From Roseitranquillus sp963776845 (GTDB lineage: Bacteria > Pseudomonadota > Alphaproteobacteria > Rhodobacterales > Rhodobacteraceae): a stretch of DNA of 64,000 nucleotides. A program made the translations under genes and the position numbers. The notes under the pieces are model-generated. The model saw nothing but the letters and a program-made list of their open reading frames with translations. It made no database searches and was not told the DNA's origin. Location of the stretch: contig CAVZOJ010000002.1 in the NCBI GenBank assembly GCA_963776845.1, positions 620,001-684,000 of the forward strand. The letters run 5' to 3'. Below are positions 45,516-54,406 of this stretch, one piece after another. Positions within the stretch are counted from its first letter, which is position 1. Every line of letters starts with the position of its first letter.

Positions 45516-47069
45516 ATGAGATATCTGACGAACGCACTTCTTGCCCTCGTGGCGCTGACGGCGGCCCTGCCGGCCTGGGCGCAGGAGGAGGTCATGACGC
45601 TCGACGACCGGGTGAACGCGATCTTCGCCAACTCCACCGGCTGGTACGTCGCGCTCATCTTCTCGTCGTTTCCCGGCACCAACTTCCCGTGGATCGTGGT
45701 CTGGCTGGTGGCCGCCGCGATCATCTTCACCGGATACCTCGCCTTCATCCAGTTCTGGGCCTTCGGGCACGCGATCCGGCTGGTGAAGGGGGACTATTCC
45801 GATCCCAACGACGCGGGCGAGGTCAGCCACTTCCAGGCGCTGGCGACGGCGCTGTCGGGCACCGTCGGCCTCGGCAACATCGCGGGCGTCGCGGTGGCGG
45901 TCGGCATCGGCGGGCCCGGCGCGACGTTCTGGATGATCATCGCGGGCCTGTGCGGGATGGCGACCAAGTTCGTCGAGTGCACGCTGGGCGTGAAGTACCG
46001 CAACGAGTACCCGGACGGCCACGTCTCGGGCGGACCGATGTACTACATGACCAAGGGCTTTGCCGAGCGCGGCACGGCCGGCGGCAAGGTCCTGGCCGTG
46101 CTCTTCTGCATTTTCTGCATCCTCGGCGCGCTGGGCGGCGGCAACATGTTCCAGGCCAACCAGGCGCATGCGCAGATCGCGGGCGTCTTCGGCGACTTTC
46201 CGGGGTGGATCACCGGCCTCGTCCTGGCGGGGGTCGTCTTCGTCGTCATTGTCGGCGGCATCAAGTCGATCGCCCGCGTGACCGAGAAGGTGGTGCCGTT
46301 CATGGGCATCCTCTACGTGGTCACGGCGCTGCTGATCATCATCATCAACTACCAGCAGATCGGCTGGGCGTTCGGTCAGATCTTCCAGGGCGCGTTCACC
46401 GGGCTGGGAGTGGCCGGCGGTCTGGCCGGTGCGCTGATCCAGGGTTTCCGCCGGGCGGCGTTCTCGAACGAGGCGGGCATCGGCTCGGCCGCGATCGCGC
46501 ACTCCGCCGTGCGGACGAAGGAGCCGGTGACCGAGGGCACCGTCGCGCTGCTGGAGCCGTTCATCGACACCGTGGTGATCTGCACGATGACGGCGCTGGT
46601 GATCACCATCTCGGGCGTTCTGCAGACGGATCCGGCGACCGGGCTCTACATCGTCGAGGAAGGGGCGATCGTGACCGAGGGCGGCGTCTCGGGCGTGGCG
46701 CTGACGTCGGCGGCCTTTGCGACGGGCCTGTCGTGGTTCCCCTACCTGCTTGTGCTCGCGGTCGTGCTGTTCGCGTTCTCGACGATGATCTCGTGGTCGT
46801 ACTACGGGATGAAGGCGTGGACCTACCTCTTCGGCGAGGGGCCGATGCGCGAGCTGACGTTCAAGCTGATCTTCTGCGTCTTCGTGGTCATCGGCGCCTC
46901 GGCGCAGTTGGGCGCGGTGATCGACTTCTCGGACGCGATGCTGTTCACGATGGCGATCGTCAACATCATCGCGCTCTACGTTCTGATGCCGATCGTGAAG
47001 CGCGAGGTGAACAGCTACTACGGCCGACTGAAGTCGGGCGAAATCCGGCCCTACAAGGCGCGGGCCTGA
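45516..47069 (+). CDS. Sodium:alanine/glycine symporter, AGCS family
   Basis: A 517-residue membrane transporter that imports small neutral amino acids with sodium. It has a cleavable-looking N-terminal segment (MRYLTNALLALVALTAALPAWAQ), then about ten transmembrane helices with AGCS signatures: ATALSGTVGLGNIAGVAVAVGIGGPGA, HVSGGPMYYMTKGF, GALGGGNMFQANQ, FRRAAFSNEAGIGSAAIAHSA and STMISWSYYGMKAW. Co-transcribed with the upstream universal stress protein. Confidence 0.93.
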   Translation: MRYLTNALLALVALTAALPAWAQEEVMTLDDRVNAIFANSTGWYVALIFSSFPGTNFPWIVVWLVAAAIIFTGYLAFIQFWAFGHAIRLVKGDYSDPNDAGEVSHFQALATALSGTVGLGNIAGVAVAVGIGGPGATFWMIIAGLCGMATKFVECTLGVKYRNEYPDGHVSGGPMYYMTKGFAERGTAGGKVLAVLFCIFCILGALGGGNMFQANQAHAQIAGVFGDFPGWITGLVLAGVVFVVIVGGIKSIARVTEKVVPFMGILYVVTALLIIIINYQQIGWAFGQIFQGAFTGLGVAGGLAGALIQGFRRAAFSNEAGIGSAAIAHSAVRTKEPVTEGTVALLEPFIDTVVICTMTALVITISGVLQTDPATGLYIVEEGAIVTEGGVSGVALTSAAFATGLSWFPYLLVLAVVLFAFSTMISWSYYGMKAWTYLFGEGPMRELTFKLIFCVFVVIGASAQLGAVIDFSDAMLFTMAIVNIIALYVLMPIVKREVNSYYGRLKSGEIRPYKARA

Positions 47070-47075
47070 GTCACG

Positions 47076-47102
47076 GTGCGCGGCCCCACGCGGGCCGCGC
47101 AC
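47076..47102. terminator. Bidirectional hairpin between symporter and peroxidase genes
   Basis: A perfect 11 bp pair, GTGCGCGGCCC (47076-47086) and GGGCCGCGCAC (47092-47102), with a five-base loop lies between convergent stop codons. Confidence 0.6.
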
Positions 47103-47109
47103 GCCCCCG

Positions 47110-48666
47110 TCAGCCGATCGGGTTCACGTCGCCGACGAAGGCGAGAAGGTCGGACATCGTGAAGCGTCCCGGCTCGGCCGCCGGAAGCTCGGGCATCCAG
47201 TCCTGCCGCTGCCAGAGGAAGCTCTCGTGGTCGCCGTGGACGAGGCCGAGGAACGTCTCCGCCACGATGGTGCTGCCGACCGGTCCCAGCCGGGTGCCGT
47301 CGTGGACGACCATCGCCTCCTTGAGGACGTAGTACCAGAGCGGCGTCGCGTGGTGCAGGCCGTGCGCGGCCGCCGCGGCGCCGTCCTCGCCGCTTGTGAT
47401 GTCGTCGGGCGAGAGCGGCGCGATCCCCATGATGGCGGCGACGTCCTGGCCCGAGGGCAGGCCGAGCTGGACGCCGCGGCGCAGGTTGCGGAAGGCGAGG
47501 ATGGCGTTGCGGTCTTCCTCTCCCGGCAGCGAGGCGAGCGCGGGCGTCAGGAACGGGTCGATCTTGCGCGACGGGTTCATCCTGACGTCGCCCGATCCGG
47601 GGAGGTCGTAGAAGCGGCGCCAGTCGATGACCCAGTTCGACGGCAGCGCCTGCTGCGCCGGCACGCCGGACAGCCCGACGTCTGAGGGCGCGTCGGCGGC
47701 GCCGTCGCCGAGGATGACGCCCGACTTGCCGGTGAAGTCGAAGAGCGCGGCCAGCGTCGCGCGAAAGCTCGCGCCGTCGTGGAACACGCGGTTGTGGTCG
47801 TAGCTCTCGCGGATCATCGAGTGGCCGAGGCGGTACGCGGCGCCGGAGAACTCGGCCGGGATGTAGGGGGTGGTCCTGAAGCGGTAGAAGCGCCGCCCCT
47901 CGTGCTTGATCCGGTGGATCAGGCCGGGCTCGGTGATGCGCTCGACGAAGTCGAAGAGGACGATCCACTGGTAGTGCCAGCGCACGAGGCGCTGCGCCTC
48001 GCCGAAGATCGCGGCCGCGCCGGCGCCCGGCCTCCTGTCGGCGACGAAATCGTAGACGGCGTTGTGGAACTTGAGGAAAGCGAGGTGGGTCTGCGCGACG
48101 AGCAGGTTCTCGTCATTGCGCTCGTCGCCGATCAGCGCGTGGCCCAGACGGTTGCGCGGCAGATCGTTGGGAAGCGCGGGGATCTCGTCGCCCTCAAGGT
48201 CGGAGGAGGTGGAGGTCCTGCCGATCAGCAGCTTGGGGATCGTCCGCCCGCGCGCGTCGCGCTGGTACATGAACGGCGCCAGCGCCGGGCCGGGACCGTA
48301 GATCGAGTCGAGGTCGAGCGCCGGGCTGCGGAAGTTCTGGGTGGCCAGCGGGTCTTTGCTCGACTGGTCGAGCGGCGTGAGGTCGAGCGTGATGTCGTGG
48401 TCGACGAACTGCGCGAGATAGGTATAGCCGGCGGGGACGCCGTGGTTCTCGCCCTCTGGCGACGATGGGCGCGGATCGGTCATCGCTTGCGCGAGGTCGA
48501 GCAGCGCCTCGTCGCTGGCCGTGAGTGCGGGAAGCATCGGGAACATGCGGCCAAACTTTCCCGGATCGCCGTGGCCGCTGAGCGCCTGCAGCGCCTGGAA
48601 CGTCATCTCGCGGCTGGCGTGGCCGTGGGCGACACGAACGGGGTCGGGCGAAATCGTCTCGGTCAT
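47110..48666 (-). CDS. Animal-type heme peroxidase family protein
   Basis: A 518-residue protein of the peroxidase-cyclooxygenase superfamily. The distal heme histidine and adjacent calcium loop are in QFVDHDITLDLTPL; substrate and heme contacts follow in NFRSPALDLDSIYG; the proximal histidine is in AAYRLGHSMIRESYDHN. No signal peptide is seen. Bacterial members are often secreted toxins or oxidative enzymes, but the role here is unknown. It is a single gene convergent with the symporter. Confidence 0.88.
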   Translation of the reverse strand: MTETISPDPVRVAHGHASREMTFQALQALSGHGDPGKFGRMFPMLPALTASDEALLDLAQAMTDPRPSSPEGENHGVPAGYTYLAQFVDHDITLDLTPLDQSSKDPLATQNFRSPALDLDSIYGPGPALAPFMYQRDARGRTIPKLLIGRTSTSSDLEGDEIPALPNDLPRNRLGHALIGDERNDENLLVAQTHLAFLKFHNAVYDFVADRRPGAGAAAIFGEAQRLVRWHYQWIVLFDFVERITEPGLIHRIKHEGRRFYRFRTTPYIPAEFSGAAYRLGHSMIRESYDHNRVFHDGASFRATLAALFDFTGKSGVILGDGAADAPSDVGLSGVPAQQALPSNWVIDWRRFYDLPGSGDVRMNPSRKIDPFLTPALASLPGEEDRNAILAFRNLRRGVQLGLPSGQDVAAIMGIAPLSPDDITSGEDGAAAAAHGLHHATPLWYYVLKEAMVVHDGTRLGPVGSTIVAETFLGLVHGDHESFLWQRQDWMPELPAAEPGRFTMSDLLAFVGDVNPIG

Positions 48667-49041
48667 CGAAAGCTCCCTCGCAGAGCGCTGGTCACGAAAG
48701 TCTCGCGAGGCTAGCTCGATTCCCGGACCGTCCCGCTTTCGGTGGCAGGAGCGTCCGGTCGATCGACACGGTGAGGGCGGGCGGCGACGCGGCCCGGGAT
48801 TGGACTTGTTTGATCTGGCGCTCGCCGACGGCTCGGAGCCATTGGCGAACGCGGCGGTAATGCGGTCGTCCAGCCGCTGCAGCCGGGGGTCCGCGGAACG
48901 AGCCTACCTGACCCCGGAATGGCGGGCGCGACAGGAGCCTTGCTGCGCCCTGCGCCGAAACATCCGGCACAGGGGACCGAGTTGCTTCAGAGGAAGCGCA
49001 AGGACAGGCGGTCTACTGGCCGGTCTCCCTGCGCCCTCCGT
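48667..49041. other. Interval between peroxidase and gamma-glutamyltransferase genes
   Basis: This 375 bp interval lies upstream of the peroxidase start and downstream of the gamma-glutamyltransferase stop. It must carry the peroxidase promoter, but I see no convincing hexamers. A leftward 92-codon frame (48692-48970) has no recognisable features. Confidence 0.45.
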
Positions 49042-50865
49042 TCATTCGCCGAGCGCGATGCCCTCGCGACGCGGATCCGCCCCGCCGGTGAGGGTGCCGT
49101 CCTCGCCGATGGCGATGGCGTGCAGGCCCGAGGTCAGGTCGCGCACCTCGGTCTCGTAGCCGATCTCCTGCAGCGGCCCTTCGAGCTCGGTCGCGCTGGT
49201 GCCCTCCTCGATGTCGTAGGTGCCGAAGCGGTTGACGAGGTGCGGCGCGGCGACCGCCTCCTGCACGTCCATGCCGAAGTCGACCCAGTTGATGATGCCC
49301 TGCGCGACGTAGCCGATGATGCGGCTGCCACCGGGCGAGCCGATCACCAGCACCGGCGCGCCGTCCTGCATCACGATGGTCGGCGACATCGACGAGCGGG
49401 GGCGCTTGCCGGGCTCGACCCGGTTCGCGATCGGCACGCCCTCCTCGTGGCTCTCGAAGGAGAAGTCCGTCAGCTCGTTATTGAGCAGGAAGCCGTTGGT
49501 GAAGAGGCGCGAGCCGAAGCCCTGCTCGATCGTCGTGGTCATCGACAGCGCGTTGCCCTCGGCGTCGACGATCGAGATGTGGCTGGTCGAGGGAAACTCG
49601 ATCGACTGGTCGTCGGCGTAGTTCACGGCATGATCCCACTCGGGGTCACCGGCCGAGACCTCGGGCAGGGCATCGTCGCCCTGCAACAGCTCGGCGCGGC
49701 TTGAAAGGTAGGACGGGGCGACCAGCCCCTCGGTCGGCATCGGGACGAAGTCGCTGTCGGCCATGTACCGCCCGCGGTCTGCGAAGGCGAGGCGCGAGGC
49801 GTCGCCGATCAGGCGCCATGTCTCCGCCGCATCGGCGCCGTTCCTCGCGAGGTCGTAGCTGTCGAGCATGCCGAGGATCTGGCCGACCGTCAGCGCGCCG
49901 GAGGAGGGCGGGCCCATGCCGCAGACCTCGTGCGCGCGGTAGGTCGCGCAGACGGCGGGCCGCTCGACCACGTCGTAGAGCGCCAGGTCGACGAGGCTCA
50001 GGAGCCCCGCGTTGAAGTCTTCGCCCTCGACGGTGCCGCGCACGGTGTCGACGATGTCCTGCGCGATGGCGCCGGTGTAGAATGCGCGCACGCCCTCCTC
50101 GCCGAGGCGGCGCAGCGTGTCCGCGTAGGGCTGGTTGGTGACGGTCTCGCCCGCCTGCAGCGGCTCGCCATCGGGATAGAAGTAGCCGGCCGCGGATTGC
50201 GAGCTGGGCAGCCGATCCTCCGGTTCCTCGGCGAGCAGGCTCGCGAGGCGGGGGGAGACGACGAAGCCGTCTTCGGCGAGGCCGATGGCGTCCTCGAACA
50301 GCGTCGCCCAGTCCTGATTGCCCCAGCGCGCATGTGCCTCGGACATCAGCATCGGCGTGCCGGGCGTGCCGACCGAGCGGCCGCCGACGACGGCGTCGAA
50401 GAACTCCAGCGGTTCGCCGTTCTCGTCCAGGAAGTAGGTCGGCGTCGCCTCGATCGGCGCCGTCTCGCGGCCGTCGAGCGTGGTCAGCTCGCCGCTCTCG
50501 GCATCGTACCAGACCAGGAACGCGCCGCCGCCGAGACCCGAGGATTGCGGCTCGACCAGCCCGAGGACCGTCTGCACGGCGACCATGGCGTCGGCGGCCG
50601 TACCGCCGGCACGCAGGATCTTGGCGCCGGCCTCGACCGCGAGCGGGTTGGCGGCGGCGACCATCCAGTCCTGCGCCGTCACCGGCTCCCCGGCCATCTT
50701 GGCCTCGAGCGCGGCGCGCGCGGCGTCCGAGAGGCCGGCGAAGGCATCGGCCTCGACCGCGCCCGCGGCTTCGGGGTCGACGGCGTCGGTGGCCTGCTGG
50801 GCGGCCGCGGCGCCAGCCAACAGCATGGCAAGTAGCGTCGCGGAGGCGAGCGGCGGCGTGTGCAT
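49042..50865 (-). CDS. ggt: Gamma-glutamyltransferase, secreted
   Basis: A 607-residue precursor with a signal peptide (MHTPPLASATLLAMLLAGAAAAQ). It contains VAAANPLAVEAGAKILRAGGTAADA and SSGLGGGAFLVWYD in the large subunit. The autocleavage/nucleophile threonine is in STSHISIVDAEGNALSMT (about residue 435), then PGKRPRSSMSPTIV and the oxyanion loop GSPGGSRI. It would split gamma-glutamyl compounds such as glutathione in the periplasm. Much more like classical GGT than the cytoplasmic paralogue at 28222-30000. Divergent from nadD. Confidence 0.94.
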   Translation of the reverse strand: MHTPPLASATLLAMLLAGAAAAQQATDAVDPEAAGAVEADAFAGLSDAARAALEAKMAGEPVTAQDWMVAAANPLAVEAGAKILRAGGTAADAMVAVQTVLGLVEPQSSGLGGGAFLVWYDAESGELTTLDGRETAPIEATPTYFLDENGEPLEFFDAVVGGRSVGTPGTPMLMSEAHARWGNQDWATLFEDAIGLAEDGFVVSPRLASLLAEEPEDRLPSSQSAAGYFYPDGEPLQAGETVTNQPYADTLRRLGEEGVRAFYTGAIAQDIVDTVRGTVEGEDFNAGLLSLVDLALYDVVERPAVCATYRAHEVCGMGPPSSGALTVGQILGMLDSYDLARNGADAAETWRLIGDASRLAFADRGRYMADSDFVPMPTEGLVAPSYLSSRAELLQGDDALPEVSAGDPEWDHAVNYADDQSIEFPSTSHISIVDAEGNALSMTTTIEQGFGSRLFTNGFLLNNELTDFSFESHEEGVPIANRVEPGKRPRSSMSPTIVMQDGAPVLVIGSPGGSRIIGYVAQGIINWVDFGMDVQEAVAAPHLVNRFGTYDIEEGTSATELEGPLQEIGYETEVRDLTSGLHAIAIGEDGTLTGGADPRREGIALGE

Positions 50866-50986
50866 GGCGGATCTCCCTATGGCTGCGATGCGATCATGGA
50901 CGACATGCCAGCGGGTGCAAGGGCGGCTGCGGCTGGACCCCGCCCGGCGCCTCTGCCACGGTCGCGCGAACGGCGACGGGGGGCGG

Positions 50987-51586
50987 ATGCTCGGACCATA
51001 CGTGCGGGCAGGGCAGGCGGTCGGCCTTCTCGGCGGGTCGTTCGATCCGCCGCATGGAGGCCACGTGGCGCTGACGCTGGCGGCGCTCAAGCGCTTCCGC
51101 CTCGACCGCGTCTGGTGGCTGGTGAGCCCCGGCAACCCGCTGAAGACGCGGGGTCCGGCACCGCTCGACCGGCGCATGGCGGCGTCGCGCGCGCTGATCG
51201 ACCATCCCAGGGTGGCCGTGACGGATCTCGAGACGCGCATCGGGACGCGCTACACGGCCGAGACACTGCGGCTGCTGCGGGCGCGGCACCCGGGTGTCAG
51301 GTTCGTCTGGCTGATGGGCGCGGACAACCTGGCCTCGTTCCACCGGTGGGACGACTGGCCGTCGATCTTGCGATCGGTGCCCGTGGGTGTGCTGGCGCGA
51401 CCGGGTATGGGGCTGCGGGCGGGTCTCTCTCCCGCCGCGCGGCGGTTCCGCCGCGCCCGCCTGCCGGAGGCTGCGGCACCGCTGCTGGCGCGGGCCGATC
51501 CGCCGGCCTGGTGCTTTGTCCGGATGCCGATGGAAGAAGCCTCCTCGTCGGCGATTCGCGAGAGGGGCGAGTGGCCTGCACGCTAG
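50987..51586 (+). CDS. nadD: Nicotinate-nucleotide adenylyltransferase
   Basis: A 199-residue nucleotidyltransferase that makes deamido-NAD from NaMN and ATP, an essential NAD synthesis step. It shows the nucleotide-binding block LLGGSFDPPHGGHVAL (H-x-G-H), VWWLVSPGNPLK, FVWLMGADNLASFHRW and the C-terminal SSSAIRERG. ATG 50987 starts just before the conserved domain; earlier in-frame codons run into the oppositely oriented ggt promoter region. Confidence 0.94.
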   Translation: MLGPYVRAGQAVGLLGGSFDPPHGGHVALTLAALKRFRLDRVWWLVSPGNPLKTRGPAPLDRRMAASRALIDHPRVAVTDLETRIGTRYTAETLRLLRARHPGVRFVWLMGADNLASFHRWDDWPSILRSVPVGVLARPGMGLRAGLSPAARRFRRARLPEAAAPLLARADPPAWCFVRMPMEEASSSAIRERGEWPAR

Positions 51587-51645
51587 CTAACCATTGCGTG
51601 AGCGTCGGCTTGCCGGATCGGGTCGGCTGGCGCTAGACCCTACGC

Positions 51646-53109
51646 ATGACCGAAATGATCACGACACGGCGCTGGGTGCTGCGCGCGCTGGCGGCGGGCA
51701 TGGCGAGCCCGGCGCTCGCCGACGCGCCTGCCGTCTCGCTTCGGCCGCCGCGCCGTCCGGCCCGGCTCGGGCCGCCACCGGCGGCGGAGGTCGTCTCCGC
51801 GTTCGGGCTGCGCGGCGACGTCAGCTTTGCCGTCGCCGACGTCCGCAGCGGCAAGATAGTGGAGGTCCTGCGCCCGCTCCTGCGCCAGCCGCCGGCGAGC
51901 ACGGCGAAGGCGCTGACCTCGCTCTACGCGCTCGACCGGCTGGGGCCGGCCCACCGGTTCGCGACGCGGCTGGTGGCGACGGGGCCGGTGACCGACGGCA
52001 GGCTCGAGGGCGACCTGGTCCTGGTCGGCGGCGGCGACCCGACGCTCGACACCGACGGGCTCGGCAAGCTTGCCGCGGCGCTCAAGGATGCCGGCGTGCG
52101 CGAGGTGGCGGGACGCTTCGCGGTCTGGAAGGGGCAACTGCCCATGATCGCCGAGATCGACCCCGAGCAGCCGCCGCACGTCGGCTACAATCCCGCGGTC
52201 GGCGGGCTCAACCTCAACTACAACCGCGTCCATTTCGAGTGGGTGCGCGGCGCCGATGGCTACGAGGTCAAGATGGACGCGCGCACCGCGTCCTTCAGTC
52301 CGCGGGTGGCGACCTCGCGGATGCGCGTCGTCGACCGCTCGCTGCCGGTCTACACCTACGAGCGTGGCGACGGCGTCGACGAATGGACCGTGGCGCGCCG
52401 GGCGCTGGGTGGCGGCGGCGCGCGCTGGCTGCCGGTTCGCCGCCCCGATCTCTATGCGGCCGAGGTGTTCCAGATCCTCGCGCGATCGAACGGCATCGTT
52501 CTCGACGACGTCATCGTGCTCGACACGCCTCCGCAGGGGGCCGAGATCGCGCGCCACGAGAGCACGAACCTCGTGCCGATCCTGCGGGACATGCTGCGGT
52601 ACTCGACAAATCTCACGGCCGAGGTGATCGGCCTCGATGCGAGTGCCGCCGCGGGAGGTGTGCCGGAGACACTGGAGGAATTGGCGCAGCGGATGAACGA
52701 CTGGATCGGCGGCGAGCTTGGCGGCCGTCAGCCCGGCCTCGTCGACCACTCGGGCCTGAGCGGCGAGTCCCGCATCTCGGCGGTCGACATGGTCAATACC
52801 CTGATCCGCCTCGGGTCAGAGGCGCCCCTCGCGCCGTTGCTGAAGACGTTTCCGGTCACGGATGCGCCGGTGCCGCTCTCGGTCTCGGCCAAGACTGGCA
52901 CGCTGAACTTCGTCAGCGCGCTGACGGGATACCTGACCGCACCCTCGGGACGGGAGCTGGCGTTCGCCATCCTGACCTCTGACCTGGAACGCCGGAGCGC
53001 CCTGAGCGAGGCCGAGCGGGAGCGTCCGCCGGGCGGACGCGAATGGGCGGGCGCCTCGCGTGCCCTGCAGAAGCGGCTGCTCGCGAACTGGGCCGTCGTC
53101 CACGCCTGA
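51646..53109 (+). CDS. dacB: D-alanyl-D-alanine carboxypeptidase/endopeptidase, PBP4 family (S13)
   Basis: A 487-residue penicillin-binding protein that trims or cleaves peptidoglycan cross-links in the periplasm. The N-terminus has a twin-arginine-like signal (TTRRWVLRALAAGMASPALA). The three active-site motifs are present: STAK in QPPASTAKALTS, STN in LRYSTNLTAE and KTG in SAKTGTLNF. The long insertion between the first and second motifs is typical of class C PBP4. It follows nadD by 59 bp. Confidence 0.93.
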   Translation: MTEMITTRRWVLRALAAGMASPALADAPAVSLRPPRRPARLGPPPAAEVVSAFGLRGDVSFAVADVRSGKIVEVLRPLLRQPPASTAKALTSLYALDRLGPAHRFATRLVATGPVTDGRLEGDLVLVGGGDPTLDTDGLGKLAAALKDAGVREVAGRFAVWKGQLPMIAEIDPEQPPHVGYNPAVGGLNLNYNRVHFEWVRGADGYEVKMDARTASFSPRVATSRMRVVDRSLPVYTYERGDGVDEWTVARRALGGGGARWLPVRRPDLYAAEVFQILARSNGIVLDDVIVLDTPPQGAEIARHESTNLVPILRDMLRYSTNLTAEVIGLDASAAAGGVPETLEELAQRMNDWIGGELGGRQPGLVDHSGLSGESRISAVDMVNTLIRLGSEAPLAPLLKTFPVTDAPVPLSVSAKTGTLNFVSALTGYLTAPSGRELAFAILTSDLERRSALSEAERERPPGGREWAGASRALQKRLLANWAVVHA

Positions 53110-53205
53110 TCGGGGCCTCGACGTTCGTCCTCTCGCCGCCGTCCACGCCTCGACCCACGATCGGCTTGCGACGATGCTGCCTCGGAGGCGACGCATGGCA
53201 CGACG

Positions 53206-54237
53206 TCAGCCGTCGAGTTGCCGACCCTCGGCGTCGAAGAAGTGCAAGTCGGCGGGGTCGCAGGCGAGCACGACGCGCGCGCCCGCCTCGAGGGTCGGCT
53301 GGCCCTGCAGGACGGCGAGCACACGCTGACCGTTCGCGGTCTCCCCGTGCACCACCGTCTCGGCGCCGAGCGACTCGACCAGAACGACGGACGTCTCCAG
53401 CGTCTCGCTCTCGCCCGGCGCCGCAAGATGCAGGTGCTGGGGACGGATGCCGACGGTGGTGTCGGGGCCGGCGCCCGGCGGCTGTTGCTCGACATGCATC
53501 AGGCCGACCGGCAGAAAGTTCATATTGGGCGCGCCGATGAAGCCCGCGACGAAGCGGTTGGCGGGCCGGTTGAAGAGTTCGAGCGGCGTTGCCACCTGCT
53601 CGATCCGGCCGTCGCGCAGGACGACGATGCGGTCGGCGAGCGTCATCGCCTCGATCTGGTCGTGGGTGACGTAGATCATCGTCGTGCCGAGGCGGTCGTG
53701 GAGGCTGGCGAGTTCCGCCCGCATCGACACGCGGAGCTCGGCATCGAGGTTCGAGAGAGGCTCGTCGAGGAGGAAGGCCGAGGGCTCGCGGACGATGGCG
53801 CGGCCGATGGCGACGCGCTGGCGTTGCCCGCCCGAGAGCTGGCCGGGGCGGCGGTCGAGCAGCTCGCCGATCTCGAGCATCCGCGCGGCGCCCTCGATCC
53901 GATCGCGGATCTCGGCCTTGGGCATGCGCGTGTTCTCCAGCCCGAAGGCCATGTTCTGCCGCACGCTCATATGCGGGTAGAGCGCGTAGGACTGGAACAC
54001 CATCGCGAGGCCGCGGTCGGCGGCACTGACGCGGGTGACGTCGCGGCCGTCGATCTCGATGGTGCCCGAGGTCGGCCGGTCGAGGCCGGAGATCAGCCGC
54101 AGCAGCGTGGACTTGCCGCAGCCGGAGGGGCCGACGAAGACAACGAGCTCGCCATCGTCGACCTGCAGCGAGACGTCGTGGATCACCTCGGTCTGGCCGA
54201 ACCGCTTGACGATGCCGGAGAGCGTGATGCGTGCCAT
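53206..54237 (-). CDS. Sugar ABC transporter ATP-binding protein (MalK/UgpC type)
   Basis: A 343-residue ATPase: GPSGCGKST, QLSGGQRQRVA, AFLLDEPLSNLDAEL, YVTHDQIEAM and a C-terminal TOBE domain (VGIRPQHLHL, ETVVHGETANGQRV). Last gene of the leftward pectin-saccharide operon and separated from the permeases by a 169 bp interval full of hairpins. A close relative of the ATPase at the left edge of the window. Confidence 0.93.
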   Translation of the reverse strand: MARITLSGIVKRFGQTEVIHDVSLQVDDGELVVFVGPSGCGKSTLLRLISGLDRPTSGTIEIDGRDVTRVSAADRGLAMVFQSYALYPHMSVRQNMAFGLENTRMPKAEIRDRIEGAARMLEIGELLDRRPGQLSGGQRQRVAIGRAIVREPSAFLLDEPLSNLDAELRVSMRAELASLHDRLGTTMIYVTHDQIEAMTLADRIVVLRDGRIEQVATPLELFNRPANRFVAGFIGAPNMNFLPVGLMHVEQQPPGAGPDTTVGIRPQHLHLAAPGESETLETSVVLVESLGAETVVHGETANGQRVLAVLQGQPTLEAGARVVLACDPADLHFFDAEGRQLDG

Positions 54238-54257
54238 CAGCCGGCACCTCGGCGGAC

Positions 54258-54369
54258 GGAGCGCCTTTGCGCTCCGACGGTCGTTCTCCCCGGCTGGCGC
54301 CGGGGCCCCTGCGCGCCTGTTGGCGCGCGTTTCCCCCACCCCCCTTCCCCCCGCCCCGGGGGGCGGGGG
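54258..54369. repeat. Cluster of four GC-rich hairpins inside an ABC operon
   Basis: Successive inverted repeats: GGAGCG/CGCTCC (54258-54275), CCCCGGC/GCCGGGG (54288-54305), GCGCGCC/GGCGCGC (54311-54328) and a C-run/G-run stem (about 54347-54369). They lie between the distal permease gene and the ATPase gene, which are otherwise co-directional. Such elements can attenuate readthrough or protect upstream mRNA. Confidence 0.6.
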
Positions 54370-54406
54370 AACCTGCCCGATAGGGAGTGTCGCGCGCGAC
54401 TGGCGG

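Noticed and set aside
48692..48970. 92-codon leftward frame upstream of the peroxidase
   Set aside because: Arg-rich composition typical of noncoding GC-rich frames; no motif.
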